A DNA stretch of 60,730 bases from Rhizophlyctis rosea (GCA_027596075.1 JADGJC010000208.1:11264-71993); one strand, 5' to 3'; shown: positions 1 to 11,576, counted from the first letter of the stretch. Translations and numbers: made by a program. Notes: generated by a model not told the origin, from the letters alone.

Positions 1-200
1 GTGGGGGGTTGGTGTTTTTTGGGTGTGAGGTTGTTTTTTTGGGGGTGGGGGTTGTTTTTTTTTTTGGGTTGTGGGTTTTTTGCTTTTTTTTTTGTTGGGG
101 GGGGTGTGGGTGGGGGTGGGGTGGGGTGGGGGGGGGGGGGGGGGGGGGCCCCCCCCCCCGGGGGGGGGGGCCGTTGGGGGGGGTGGGTTGGATGCGGTTG
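1..200. repeat. G/T- and G/C-homopolymer low-complexity start of window
   Basis: The first ~200 bases are almost pure G and T. They include a G run, then a C run, then another G run around 130-170. Any reading frame gives only Gly/Pro/Trp/Phe strings. The composition differs sharply from the rest of the window but resembles the bases beside both N gaps. I read it as a contig-end or low-quality sequence artefact rather than biology. Confidence 0.6.
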
Positions 201-208
201 GTGAAGGT

Positions 209-364
209 GGTGGTGTGGTGCCTACAAATGGTGGGGGAGAGAGGATGAGGAGTCGGAGGGGGTCTATTCGGGATCCGGATTTCTTTAGGCCACCTGATGC
301 TGGTGTTGGTGGTGGGGTGGAGGGGAATATGGAGAAGGAAGGGATGAGTGGAGACGGTGTTTGA
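209..364 (+). CDS. possible 3' end of a truncated coding region
   Basis: One frame leaves the G-rich stretch, stays open and ends at a TGA at 362-364. Its last ~40 codons are ordinary and polar, including an Arg/Ser cluster followed by a DPDFFRPPDAG segment. This could be the C-terminus of a gene whose body lies left of the window. No family is recognised, and the frame is unreliable through the homopolymers upstream. The lower bound 209 is arbitrary. 365-886 shows no convincing ORF. Confidence 0.3.
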   Translation, partial: GGVVPTNGGGERMRSRRGSIRDPDFFRPPDAGVGGGVEGNMEKEGMSGDGV

Positions 365-886
365 GTCGGAGATTCCTGGTGGTGTAGTTTCCTGCTACTG
401 TATATAGCTTGTGTATCTAGAGTTTTCTGTATGTACTTGTATTTAGTGTATGCAGATGTCGGTTCGTGCGCAACCAGTGAAGATCTTGGTTTCTTATGTT
501 TTGTGTGCTGAATCTGATGACGGGCAAAATCATCAATTTCGGCTAGTCCCGCGTACTCCGCCATTGGGTGCTATGTAGTAGTGACTATATGATGATCTGC
601 CGGTTGGATCCGTTATGCGCAAAATAAATGAGAGATGGACTTGATTGAAGCATTCTGGTAATTGCGCGTCATGAAGTGTCACTCACACCACGTCTTCAAG
701 TTGCTGGAGAGCAGTCAGGAGGTCCAATGAGGAAGTCAGAAACTTGCCAAGTTAAACTAAAAAATCCGGTTAGAACTCTGCCCCACCTCTGAGGCTCATC
801 GTCAGTTTACTGGGAGCGCACTCAATAGCTTTTCCACATCATCGTCTCACTAGCAACACACTCAATCGCCTCAGCTCGTTTCAAAA

Positions 887-1252
887 ATGCCCAACTCTAG
901 CAACGCCAACACGAACACCGGCACTGCCCAAAACACCGAGCGCGAAAATGCAGAGCATTGTCCGGAATCTGCCAAACCATCCAGCAACCAGCCCCAGAGC
1001 AACACCAACAGCGCAAACAGTCTCATCCCATCTGCCTAGGGGGCATCAATCTGGCAGCAATGCTCTGACCCAGGCCGTGCCCGCTTCCTTCGTCATTGCT
1101 GGCTCGCCCGTACCTGTCCGAAGTGCGGTCGCCAGTACTATTGCGTCGATAACCCGCAGACTGCGATGGAACGGAAGCAAGAAATCAGTGGGATATGCTC
1201 TGACGAGTGTTGGGAGGCCATTTTTGCTGGCGAAGTTGGCGAGGAATGTTGA
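887..1252 (+). pseudogene. Cys-rich (zinc-ribbon-like) protein, interrupted by in-frame TAG
   Basis: An ATG at 887 opens a Ser/Asn/Gln-rich N-terminus of about 50 residues. A TAG at 1037-1039 interrupts it, and the same frame then runs to TGA at 1250. The downstream part carries a Cys pattern: CPKC, then CGRQYYC, then a second cluster ICSDECW. This looks like a small zinc-binding module. A related, frameshifted copy lies at about 4940-5107 and shares CSDECW. The bases before 1040 (cccatctgcctag) also resemble a 3' splice site, so the TAG might end an intron, but I found no matching donor that keeps the frame. No known family was identified. Confidence 0.45.
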
Positions 1253-2549
1253 GCGTGGGGTTGGTAGGGGTACGGTTGGTGTTGTGTCTTTTTGGAGCCT
1301 TCGTTGATCATTGCTGTTGTGTTGTGATGTGACACTAATGAATGGTCTTCTCGCACGGTCATGAATAGTTGTATATCACATCAAAGTCTTTACATTGCAG
1401 GTTTGTACACGACAATTTGGCGCATCAGGCCGCCCCATAGCAATTGTATTCAAAGTATCAATGCCAATTTGTGCTGAAGTCGCACTAGTCGCTCACCATT
1501 CCAAGGAGAAGGATGGGCAAGATGAAGACGTCTCTCAATCAACGCCCACCTTCTGGCCTCATGCCAGTTTGCATAGAGAACACGAGTACTTGAAGAAATA
1601 TCTCAATGGGTCTCTCATTAGCAGACAATGGCTACAATTCAACACAGTCCAACAGGCGCAATGACCATCATCTCTAATGTTCTCCCGCGGCCTTGCACCT
1701 TCTAATTGGCTGGTTTGCCTAGAAAGGGCAATACGATTACACGACGCCATAGACCGGCTGTCATCGTTTGCCGCATACTGGTTTCATTATGGCGCTCCCA
1801 AAATACCCCTATTCATGTTCATCGGGGCCCATAATGTCCAAATTCTGGTAAACAAAGAACATGTAACCGCATAGTCAGCCTGGGACATTGACAGAATTCT
1901 GGGTATTTCGTGCCTGTGATAATCCATAGTATCCATCAGTAGTCCTCAAAGTTCGTTCGTCAGAGTTGTCATGTTAATATGATGTCCACGGCAAACCGGG
2001 CACTGCCCACACAAGCACACACGGTAGGATGCTTGCCGCCAACCACCGCTGCATCTCAACGCTTTTCCACGATACCTTACCAGGGATTGATGAAATGTTC
2101 AGCTCCAACAGTAAGAACCAACACAGCTATCACGACATCCATACTGGTAATCATTGCGACTCCGGCTCCCGATGGGAGCGCACACTGGGAATGGTGGGTC
2201 ACTGACCAGGACCAACTTCCAAGGGGTCCATTGGTCGCGTTCAGATATACATGTAATTGCAATTCAGGCACAACCTGCGATTCTCAATTTCTCTAGGACC
2301 GACCTAGGATTTTTGTGCTCTGTACTATGGCTTTTGTATCCATAAAGCCGGATTTTAGGCACAGCCCTATGTAGGTGTGCCTAGGATTGTAGGCATTTTT
2401 ACATATATATCTGAACGCGACCACTGTCCACTGTCCACTGTGTCCAGGTCGATCCATGCGCCACCTTCCCACCAGCGCCCCAAAATGAGGCGGTGACTGA
2501 GCCTTCTGGCCCAGGTTCCCTGTCAAATCTGCCAAATTGTTGCTCTTGA

Positions 2550-4338
2550 AACCTTTCAAATATTGGGGTCAACCGAAACGCCCCATTCAGACTGACTCTG
2601 CCATCGCTTGTTGTCAGCAAGTTCATCGCGTCGTTCGGTCTAAAGAATGGGCAACAGCAACTCCAGCCCCTCCAGCTCCAGCAACTCTAGCTCCAGCAAC
2701 TCCAGCTCAAGCACCTCCAGTACCGTCAACTCCAGCAAATCGAGTTCCAGCAACTCCAACTCCAGCAATTCCAGTCAATCTGGATCCAGCAACTCCAGCA
2801 ACTCGAATTCGATCAAATCCAACTCTCTGCTTGCCAGTGTGGAAAGGACAAACAGCGGAACGCGGAAGAAGCTGCACGGAGAAGAGCCGAACAACAAGAG
2901 TATTTGCAAGATCGCTACAAGCAAGTATTCAATGGTACGTATTATCCCCACTTTTCTGTTGCCTTCAAATTGAAGTCTGATTACTTTACCAAGACGGAAC
3001 GTTTTGCGGCGATGAACTTGAGGTGGTTCGGGCAAAACTGAATGCCCTGGGCGAAGACCATATGTATCATCCCAAGAATCTACTACAACAACCAGACGGT
3101 GAACAGCGCCTGCGTACCATACTCGTCTCGCTTGTCGATCCCGAAATCTTCACGGATGTTCATCTGCTCCAACTAGACCCCGAATTCAGACTTGCCCTTG
3201 GCAAGGACAACGCTGCAGAACTACATCGGTGGGCAGACATCGCAAATGGTGATGTCCTCAGTACCAACTTCGATGCTGATATGGCTAAGTACATCGCCGG
3301 AGAGGCACAGATGCTCGCCCAGTCGCAACCAAACCTCGACGTGAAGCTCTTTTTCACCCGCACGAATTTCGCCGACGATTTTGGACAAATCGGTCAATAC
3401 TTTGCTCGGAAATTCACTGAACACGGGGCCCTTCACGCTGGGCTTTTGATCGGAAAGGTCGTCATCGAGTGGGGCACTGGTCCCATGGGCACCTCGTTGA
3501 TTTGTGGGAGGATAGACAGCACAGACTCCGACGTTCTTGCATTGGTGTCCCTCAATTCTGCCGGCCTGGTTCCTACCGGGTTGATCCTCAGATTGTGGAT
3601 GACAATCAAACAAGCGGTCACTTTTGTCACGGACAAGTTTTGGTCAATGATCAACACTCTGTCACAAGTAATGAACTTGGGGCAAATCCGAACCAGGCAA
3701 CAGTTGGACGAGCTGGGAAAAGTGTAAGTTGTTTGCACTATGTTGTTTGGTGTCTGACTCCATTTGACACATGATTTTCCACAGTTGCACTCGATGGAAT
3801 GCAAAAAACTTCTATGCGGCCTACAATATGCAAGATTCCCTCCTACCCCTACCTGCTCAGATTAGAAACCACGGACGTAACTGCCAGGATTTCTACAAAG
3901 AGATGTTGGCAGCACTGGACATCAAATTCCAGCCTCAAGACGAGTTCAAAATCTTTATGAACAATTTAACCTTGAAACTGGTGAAGAACTTCACATTCAA
4001 GGGTGTGGAATTCAAAAACCGTCAGGCATTTGATAGGTATGTTTGCAAATGTTTCATTACATCCATTCGTCACATAAGACTAATCGTCTACCACAACCTC
4101 TGATAGTTATGTCACCGAGATTTGGCACAGCGAATCATTTTGGAACAGGCGCCTTCTCGTGTGCTTCCACGAAACGATGATTCGCGACTTCCTGCGGGAA
4201 GTCCGGATCTCTGCAGAAATCACCGCTGCTCCTGAAGCGCCAACCTATGTGTGGGGATACAGTCGGGATAAGGCCTATGATCCAGAATGGGATGAAAGGG
4301 TGAAGGAGGTTGCGAATCAAATGAAGGAGAGCATGTAG
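2550..4338 (+). CDS. LRAT/PPPDE-like permuted papain-fold protein (putative), N-terminus disrupted
   Basis: Exons are ?-2934, 2994-3723, 3785-4036 and 4107-4338; splice phases agree at all three junctions (introns 59, 61 and 70 nt) and the stop is TAG at 4336. Exon 1 encodes a Gln/Leu repeat and a charged helix (sequence around QRNAEEAARRRAEQQ), with an in-frame TAG at 2688. No ATG lies in frame upstream of that TAG, so the start is unknown and 2550 is only the left limit of the open frame. Exon 2 has a His in HAGLLIGKVVIEWG; exon 3 has a Cys in GRNCQDFYKEM. His-then-Cys order with an NCxxF helix is typical of circularly permuted papain-fold enzymes such as LRAT and PPPDE proteins, which act as thiol hydrolases or acyltransferases. 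The enzymatic role is inferred. A short tail ends the protein. Confidence 0.5.
2647..2815 (+). repeat. CTCCAG/CAACTC imperfect tandem repeat, exon 1 of the papain-fold gene
   Basis: About 170 bases are built from 6-9 nt units (ctccag, caactc, ttccag). All three forward frames are nearly open: Ser/Asn-rich, Pro/Ala/Thr-rich and Gln/Leu-rich. Only the Gln/Leu frame continues into the spliced gene downstream, so it is taken as the real one. Confidence 0.7.
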
Positions 4339-4559
4339 ATCGATGTGCAAAAATATTGTACAAAAGTTAGATAGGTGGAGGTGTATATTAGTTGTTCCAC
4401 AAACTGTGTATTTAGTGAGTATGAATGAAGAGTGCATCGTGGGGTTAAGCATGGTCACGGGCCTCGATGTTTACATGGAATCGCAAATACCCGGTACAGA
4501 TTTGAACCTTTGTCCACGAAACTTGGTCATCGACTTCCCTGTTGAGAATGATGTGAGAT

Positions 4560-5439
4560 TTGCTCGATGGAAGTGTGATGATGGCAGAAGAAAAGTACGT
4601 GTGCGATCCATCGCCCCAGACGGAAGAGTATCTTACCACACCACGGAACACCAAATTCAATCCATATTTATTGGAAATGAATGTTAGCAATGCAAAGTGG
4701 CCCATCGACTGGCTCGACACGTTCCCAAACCACCTCAACATTGGCCAATACAAGACGAAATTCGTTCCGAATGCCATGGACAGCAAGTCAGGCAACCCCT
4801 ACAAACCGAGGGATTATCGCAATATGATGAGGTCATTAGACTGTAGGATGGCATGTGGGGGAAAGTGGGTCAATTGATCAATTTGGGAAGTCGGGTTGTT
4901 GATGTGAAGCGGGTGACGTTATAGCGTCTTCGGCACCTCCACGTACAGTTCATTATCACACAAATACTGTGCGAGAAGCATTACAGCAGGATTCCGAAGC
5001 CACAAACAGACATGGAATCAGTGCTGTGTGCTCTGATGAGTGCTGGAACGAATTGATGGGGAACAAGTGGAAGAAGGATGGTGTGTTTTCCAGTAAAGTA
5101 AGATTGATGACCCTTCAGGCATATTCTTTTTTGGATTGCTTGGCCAAGCAGTGCGGGGGTGGGGTCGAGACCTCTTCTGACTTTGATTTGCTTTCAGGAT
5201 TCATCCCGTATACAGTACCGCTCACGAAAAGCATCAAGCGCAAATTTAGCAAAGCTGTTCATGATTCTGCATTTGGATATGTACATCTTTTCAAGATGAT
5301 TTATTCTGGCAGTGGGTGCGCAGCAGGCTGTGAGTTTGCGGATGTAGGAGTGTTGTGTGCAGTTGCTTGGATCCCAAGGATACGATGCTACTACGACTTT
5401 GTCCGTCACGAACGATCCATCGGGGTTTGGTCAGCCTAA
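4560..5439 (+). pseudogene. decayed ORF fragments, second copy of the CSDECW module
   Basis: Two ORFs (4560-4877 and 4969-5439) occupy this interval without joining. Around 4969-5060 the translation includes ISAVCSDECWNELM, clearly related to ISGICSDECWEAIF at 1190-1230. The sequence just upstream (cacgtacag to acatgg) can be aligned with the first copy only by changing frame, so this copy is frameshifted. I see no donor and acceptor pair that repairs it. The papain-fold gene lies between the two copies, which may mean a local duplication. Confidence 0.35.
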
Positions 5440-6142
5440 CAGTCATACGACCGTCAAGGCTGTACTTTTCCCGTCGGAACCTTTCTTGCATTCTTACACC
5501 CCTGTTCCCTAATGCAACCTTTCATTATACGCGTTGTCTTCGCTTTCCTTCAGCCCTAGCCGCCGTCACCGGCATCGAGGCCAGCTACCTCAGAACTCTC
5601 TCGCAGGTGTGGTCCTCACAAACCCCGCAAGCACCCAGCAGGCTTTTTGGGGATGTGAAATGATAACGTAGGGACCGTCTCCATCGCCAGCGCAGGTACA
5701 TTCGAGGCCAGGTGCAGTGACCACGCAAATGGTTTGAAATGTGCATCATGTGCATTCCAGGAGTGAACATGTGAGGTCCACTTCATGCCAACTACGCACT
5801 TCCACCAGGAGGGTATGTGAGGGTATGTGAGGCAAGGTGAAAGGACACGGGGTTTCTTGATTTCAAATGGCCATTAGCCAGCAATAAAAAAGAGCCTCGA
5901 CCACGATCGCATGAAATGAATTGAGATGGTTTAATTGGATTTCTATGAAGCCTTTAGTGCGTTTCTTATGCGTTCATGCTTTTTGGCTCAGAAGTCAAAC
6001 GAATTGCCAGGATAAGCTGCATCCATTACTAGGTCAGCAGTTTCGTTTCAAGACTTTTGTCTCCAAGTGCTATACACGTTCCTTGGCCCTCCTGAATTCC
6101 ATCATACATGATTTGATCATCGAACCCATGCCGCTTCCGGTC
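5440..6142. other. intergenic, no gene seen
   Basis: No supported ORF. It contains a short direct repeat (gagggtatgt twice around 5813-5832) and is the 3' flank of the F-box gene on the minus strand. Confidence 0.5.
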
Positions 6143-7397
6143 TTATGCTTCCTCCTCATTTACAACATCATATTCTACTACCTCCTCCTCCTTCATCAAT
6201 TTCTCCAAGTCCCTTTTGAATTCATTTCTATTAACACCAAATAGAGACATGACCCCGCGAAATGACAGGGAGAGTTTCTCCATCCGGTCCAAAGCTGTCG
6301 TACAGGATGGGTATGGATAAGGAATGGACATCCTCCGTTCATTCTCCGGTAGGCGTTCACAAACAAAAGATGGATTATGGTCATCAAAATGGGAAAGAAC
6401 GTATTTACGAGGATCATTGGGAAGGCACAAGGTGGGAGCCATTCGCAGGGAGCGGTTGGTGAGGGCATTGTGTGGATTAATTGTTCCGGTGAGGATGCAT
6501 TTGGGGGATGGCCGAATGTATGAAAGGTAAATAACATAGTCGAAGACGCCTAAGCCGGAAGGTCTTCGCGTTGCGATGGCCTGATTACCACCAGCCCAAT
6601 ATCAATAGTGAGATACCATGAAAAGATAACAAAGGATGAAAAGCAAACACTATACCTCCAATCTCGAGCCGTTCCTCAATATCCACTGGCCCAAACAAGC
6701 CAAAGCACACTGCATCATAAAGCCATGCAATAGCGGCGAGACTTTGGCCCCTTGCCACCTCCAGTTTCAGACCCCTCCCTTCCGCTCTGTACACCAAGGG
6801 ATCTTGGTAAGTCGCAATTTGTTCTGCAAGGGGCAAGACAGATATAAATCTGTATGACTTTTCCAGAAAGTCCCAATATTCACTTATCAAAGGGGGAAGT
6901 AGTCTGTGAGCAGGATTATAGATTCCCAAGTTTGTTTGCGCGGAATGGTATTGGTATTGTTTGAATATTACTTTTTCCAGAGTGGCAATAAGGTTGGCGA
7001 GGCGAGCAAGGAGGTTTAGCGGGTGTTGCACAACGTAGCGATCATAATACCGTGGTGTGGTTTCGCGGATATATAGCTTTTTATTGGTGACACGGAGCAG
7101 CGACAATGCGCGTTGGTACGCGGGTTTGACGCGGTTGTATAAGCGACGATCAGGACGGGGGGTTGTGTGGCAGAAGCGGGCAAGGAGGATGCAGGTTTGC
7201 CCTAGGGCGAAGAAGGACTGCCAGTCAAGGAGAGGGGAGATCTGAAGAAGGACCTCGCTGGGAAGTGTTGTGAGTGTGACTGGTGTAGACGGAGAGGAAG
7301 CGGCGGTGGGCGGAACGAGGAAGAGCATTAGGCAGGAGAGAGCTACTACAAGGGCCAGGTGGAGGGATGAAGGATTCAAGGGCGACATTGGGGTCAA
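6143..7397 (-). CDS. F-box protein with hydrophobic N-terminus
   Basis: Two exons, 7397-6656 and 6549-6143. The intron of 106 nt runs from gtatag to ccggcttag with phase 1 on both sides, giving 382 residues. After a hydrophobic segment at residues ~10-35 comes an F-box-like helix set (TLPSEVLLQISPLLDW, then FFALGQTC) at ~42-70. F-box proteins bind Skp1 and bring substrates to SCF ubiquitin ligases. The remaining ~300 residues show no repeats I recognise, so the substrate is unknown. The N-terminal hydrophobic stretch may be a signal or anchor sequence, which is unusual for an F-box protein; translation could instead start later. The C-terminus is acidic (KEEEVVEYDVVNEEEA). Confidence 0.7.
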
Positions 7398-7915
7398 TAC
7401 AAATTTATTTGAACAACAAGCGCTTTATTGGCGCGAGTGAACGGAGCAAACCGATACGATGTGTTTGGAGTTGACAACCTGCCAAGAAAGCATTGCTGTG
7501 ACCGTTGTCCTAAAATGGGGTCACGACTCACAAGAGCTCACAAGCTGTTGCGACGGCTCAGGGTCCTCCCTCATGTCAGCTTCATGTCGCCGGAACCTCG
7601 CTCATAATTCAACACCTCAGCACTTAAATGAAATTCAACAACTTGTTCATAGTTTCAAAATATGCCCATGTCCCTCCAGCAATCTGCCTACGTTTCCATA
7701 ATATGTACATCAACACAAAAAAGCATCCAAAATAAGAAATAATTTATTCACGAAAAAGGAAGTGTGGGGTTTCTTGGATCCATCTTTCCATTCACATAAA
7801 TATTGACTATCCGAATCCTTCCTTGCTCCAAATCCCGTCTGCGTCGTCCCCTCATCAACCAATGCCACAAACATATTCTCCGCTGCAGCGTGGAACCAAA
7901 TTAGACCAGAGCACA
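7398..7915. other. intergenic between F-box start and PH-gene stop
   Basis: The F-box gene starts at 7397 and runs left, and the PH gene, on the same strand, ends at 7916. The interval is therefore the F-box promoter plus the PH gene's 3' UTR. A 68-codon minus-strand ORF (7916-7710) is not supported by anything else. Confidence 0.5.
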
Positions 7916-9888
7916 CTAAGCGCCCAATGACACACAGGCCACACCGTCCATCGAGACATCCGACATTTTGGAACTCGAGGATATGGTAACGATGGTAGGT
8001 GGAGGCGATGGAGGAGGAGGCAAAGGCAAAGCCGACAAGATTTCCCTCACCGCAATCCCTCTCTTGTCCTTCTTCCCCAACGCGTCCCTCTCATCATCCA
8101 TCCCCATCCGTCGCGCAGGCGCCTCCACAACGAAGGAAGCAATGGAGGGAGGCGGCGACGGCATCCTCAGATCCCCAACTGCCACCATCATCGTCTTTTG
8201 AACACCTTCATCCTTTGCCTCCCTCAATTCACCAGACCAACCCTGATGATAACTCCTTCCACCCACCACCACCCCGCCATCACCACCCCGCACCTCACCC
8301 GCACTCCAAGGCCCCAAAACAACGTTCAGAATACTCAAGTCGGGCCTCGCAGGACCCGAAACCGCCCGCCCTCTGGTCCTGCCCCCACCCTCGGCCCACC
8401 CCACGCCCAACGCAAGTGACGTCCTCGGAGGGTCCGGAGACGACGGCCGTCTCGAGGGATGCGGCGGGTGAGGATGATAAGGTCGATGAAGATTCGGTGA
8501 CGTCGTTGAAGGTGGATGCATGTTACGGAAGAACGTAGATACTTTACGAGGGATAGCAAAGGGGCTTTGAAGACTTTGTGTGCGGGTGTCCGTTGGTGAT
8601 GTGGAAAGAGAATGGTACGGTTGCGATTTCGTTGATGGGAGATCTGAGCAGGTGACTGTAGTCGACGGCGGAGACGTCGACTGATTCGACTTTGGACTCC
8701 CTATCAAAGTATTGGATGAAACTGACGCAACACTCGACAAAGACGGAGAACTCGGTCGATTCGCCAATGCAACGCCCTGGGACCCCGGTCCAATCGCACC
8801 ACTACCACCAATATCATTATGCGACCTGATGCTCCGGATCTCACCTCTCATCGGCGGTGACATGGATGAAAGAGACAAAAGTCTACCCCTCTGCACGGGT
8901 TGCTTCCCCACTTGCTCTACCCCAACTGCACCCACAGACCCCTCCCCCCCACTCTTCCTCCCCTCATACAAAGCACTAACGGACATGGACCTATCACGCA
9001 GACTATTACCATCCTCCTTTGACGAATCTCCCATACGCGGTAATACGAATGAAGGCCTAGGACTCGACGATACTGCTGAGGATGATTGACGACCGCGAGT
9101 GTCGCAGGATGCCGAGTCGACGTCTGGTGACATGAGGGAGATATCCGAAAAAGAAAGGTCGGGGCAACTCGTGAGTGACGGATAACATGGATATACCTGC
9201 TGTTTATTATGCGCTTTGCGTAGAGCGACTGCCGTTCGTATGGCCGCTATCCATCTGTCATGGTGATTGAGGAAGTGACTTTTCGTTAATACGGCGCATG
9301 TTGATGAACTGAAAGTATGAATTGATAGAAAAGGACAACAATTTACTCACATCTGATAATCATTCGAAGACTCGGCAGCAAATCGATAGTCTTTATGTCC
9401 CGTCTGCAAGGTGAAACTACACGCGGTGCCGACTTCGGATTCGTCCACGAGGTTTCTGACGTGTGCGAAGTGGATGAATGTCCGCGGTGAGGTGTTTAAG
9501 ATCATCAACGCAGTTCCTACACAGATTGAAAATTGAACGATCAACACTATTGAGAGATACTCCACCCCCAGACACACACCAAAGAACCCAAACCCATCAC
9601 AAAAAGCAAAACCATACCAGAAACAGCCGCACACCCCAAATTCCCAAAAACATCCACATTCTCCTTCGTCATCCCCAATTCCATCGTCCCACTCCCATCC
9701 TTAGACCCACCCCGTCTATTCACCAACGCCGCATAGGCAGCTTGCATGTCCTCAATAGTGGACGGCTGACACAGTAGCACCATACGACGTGTCTTTGTCC
9801 CGAGTTTACCTCCCAAACGAGTTCGCTGGAAGAGCGGGCCGTGGAGGAGGCGGCGGTCGGAGGGGGTTGTTGTTAGGGTTACGGGCAT
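7916..9888 (-). CDS. PH-domain protein with long Ser-rich tail
   Basis: Exons 9888-9618, 9516-9351 and 9254-7916 join in phases 1 and 2 to give 591 residues. Residues ~15-180 form a pleckstrin-homology domain. It opens with LLHGPLFQRTRLGGK and KTRRMVLLCQPS, continues through TFIHFAHVRNL and DYRFAAESSNDYQ, and closes with the C-terminal helix carrying the near-invariant Trp (IWIAAIRTAVALRK). PH domains bind phosphoinositides or proteins at membranes. A low-complexity insertion sits in the N-terminal half. The last ~400 residues are Ser/Pro/Arg-rich and probably disordered, with many possible phosphosites. Exon 3 reads through the ATG at 9133 without a break, so that ATG is internal. Confidence 0.8.
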
Positions 9889-10196
9889 TGGGGGTTTGGG
9901 ATGTGGTGCGAAGCCGTGCGAGGGGTGGTGGAGGGGTTGATGTGCGGGGTGGATTCATGTTATATTGATTGGGAGAGGTGACCATGATAGGGATGAGTGG
10001 AAGAGTATGAAGTTGTTGAAGGGGGATGGGTCCACGAGAAAGAGGTGGTTTGTTTCTCCCCCCATCCTCAGACTTCCCATCTTGACTTTTGAATTCTCCG
10101 CCGCCGAGCACACAAAGCGCACAGGCACCATCAACGGAAGGAGAACACAGAGAACACATTTTTTCAGTAAAAAAACAAACACAATCGGATGTATAA

Positions 10197-10400
10197 CTAG
10201 GGATCGTTCCCTTCACAAATCTTCTCAAGAATGTCAAGGGCCAGAAACTCCAAAAGTTCCAAATGACCAAAGCCTCGTAGGTCAATCGATTCAATCGCCC
10301 ATTTCTGAGTGGAGTTCTTCCATCCCTGCATGAGTTGCATGCACCCACTCTTCGCCGTTGGCCCGTTACGATTGATCACAGCTTCATGTTAACCAAAGTG
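10197..10400 (-). pseudogene. possible C-terminal exon of an unresolved gene
   Basis: On the minus strand a frame from about 10392 to a stop at 10197 encodes a plausible C-terminus (GFGHLELLEFLALDILEKI then CEGNDP). A possible acceptor (ggttaacatgaag, with a TTAAC branch-like site) precedes it. Upstream frames at 10420-10670 are all partly open but none joins convincingly. No family is recognised. It could be a real small gene, a relic or chance. Confidence 0.25.
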
Positions 10401-10971
10401 ATGATTTGACCGCCCATTTTTTCAACGGTCTCCGGCGCACTCGGAGACTACTCGTCTCTGCATCCATGCACCACGCGTCCCCTCCTGCAGACTTGCAGAG
10501 CGAGCTTTCCACGCACAACGCAGCCCCCCATTTCGGGCCACGAAGGACCCCAGGTATCGGAAGTCAGATCGGAATCCGGACCACCGACGAGGGCCTGGGA
10601 GGCGTAAGCAAGGAGGCACAGTGACAAAGCATTCTTGGAGCTATTGGCATTCCCGATCAGCTTCGCCACTGAATGGCGCGTTTCACAAGGTCAGGGTCCA
10701 ATGGTCCAAGACATCACACCCCAATGCAATGCGCCACAAAACCCACCCATCAAACCCGTCAAAAAGTCCCCATATCCCGAAAGGACTACAAAGCCAAAGT
10801 AGCCTCACTGTCGTTATGCTTATCTCCCTTCCACAGATGGACAACAAAGCAAATACACTGAATATACTCGAACGCTCCCTCTTCTTTCCTAACCCTTCGA
10901 CCTCCACCCACACAAACACGGGAATCTTACCAACTGCTCCAAACCCTTCCACGCCCTCCCAGGACCCAAAC

Positions 10972-11576
10972 ATGCCATGCGAAGCTTGCGGTGGTACCAA
11001 TCACTAAAGGAAAATATCCAAGCAATGTAAAGCATATCGAGCGCCAGCCGTCAAATGCACCACATCAACTCCGTCCCAGCAGACGACAACTACACCCTCC
11101 CTTCCCATAGCCCTGAACCACGTGCATCAAACCCTGCTCCCAACACCCCTGCAGGCGAAGGGAGAGACGAAACTGACGTTGCCACCGTTTCGATACCAGC
11201 CAGCCCAACTTTACTGGGCTTTCACAAAGAAGTTAAATAAGACATCATTTGTTGTCTTCCTGTCAAAAGTATGTTCCCTTCGCCCTTACAGATGACGTCC
11301 ATCTGTCTCTCGTTCATGATAGCATGCACCAAAGTCTTCCCTATAAACTTACTCCATCCTGCATGTCCATAAGCTCTGCAAGTCATGAGCCTTCGCTGGC
11401 ATTCGACGAGACATTCTGGCATTCGATGTACGAGAAGATCATCAAGAAAAACATATAAGAAAAAGAAGAAAGATGAATCCTCGACTTCTGCTGCCAACAA
11501 ATCACCAGCAAAGAAGCAAGCGCGCGTGAGCAAAAACGGGGAGAAAAAGGCAACGGAGGCTGTGGACACACAATGA
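10972..11576 (+). pseudogene. zinc-knuckle-like fragment with in-frame TAA and Lys-rich tail
   Basis: From ATG 10972 the frame encodes CEACGGTNH, then TAA at 11005, then RKISKQCKAY, and stays open to TGA at 11293. The assembled pattern C-x2-C-G-x3-H-x-R-K-x2-K-x-C resembles zinc knuckles of fungal mobile-element and nucleic-acid-binding proteins. Replacing TAA by CAA would give the usual H-Q-R. A separate frame at 11385-11576 ends in a basic tail (KKKKKDESSTSAANKSPAKK). No clean splice links the two. I treat the region as a decayed gene. Confidence 0.35.

Noticed and set aside
948..1307. 119-codon ORF in another frame over the Cys-rich fragment
   Set aside because: The frame from 887 contains the structured Cys pattern shared with 4.9-5.1 kb; this one does not.
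2647..2973. Ser/Asn-rich 108-codon ORF
   Set aside because: It is the wrong frame of the ctccag repeat; only the Gln/Leu frame splices into the downstream gene.
887..4338. Nuclear reassignment of TAG to Gln or Leu
   Set aside because: TAG ends well-supported genes (GCLC, LETM1-like, PH, SET-MYND), and other disrupted frames contain TAA and TGA as well, so the code is standard.
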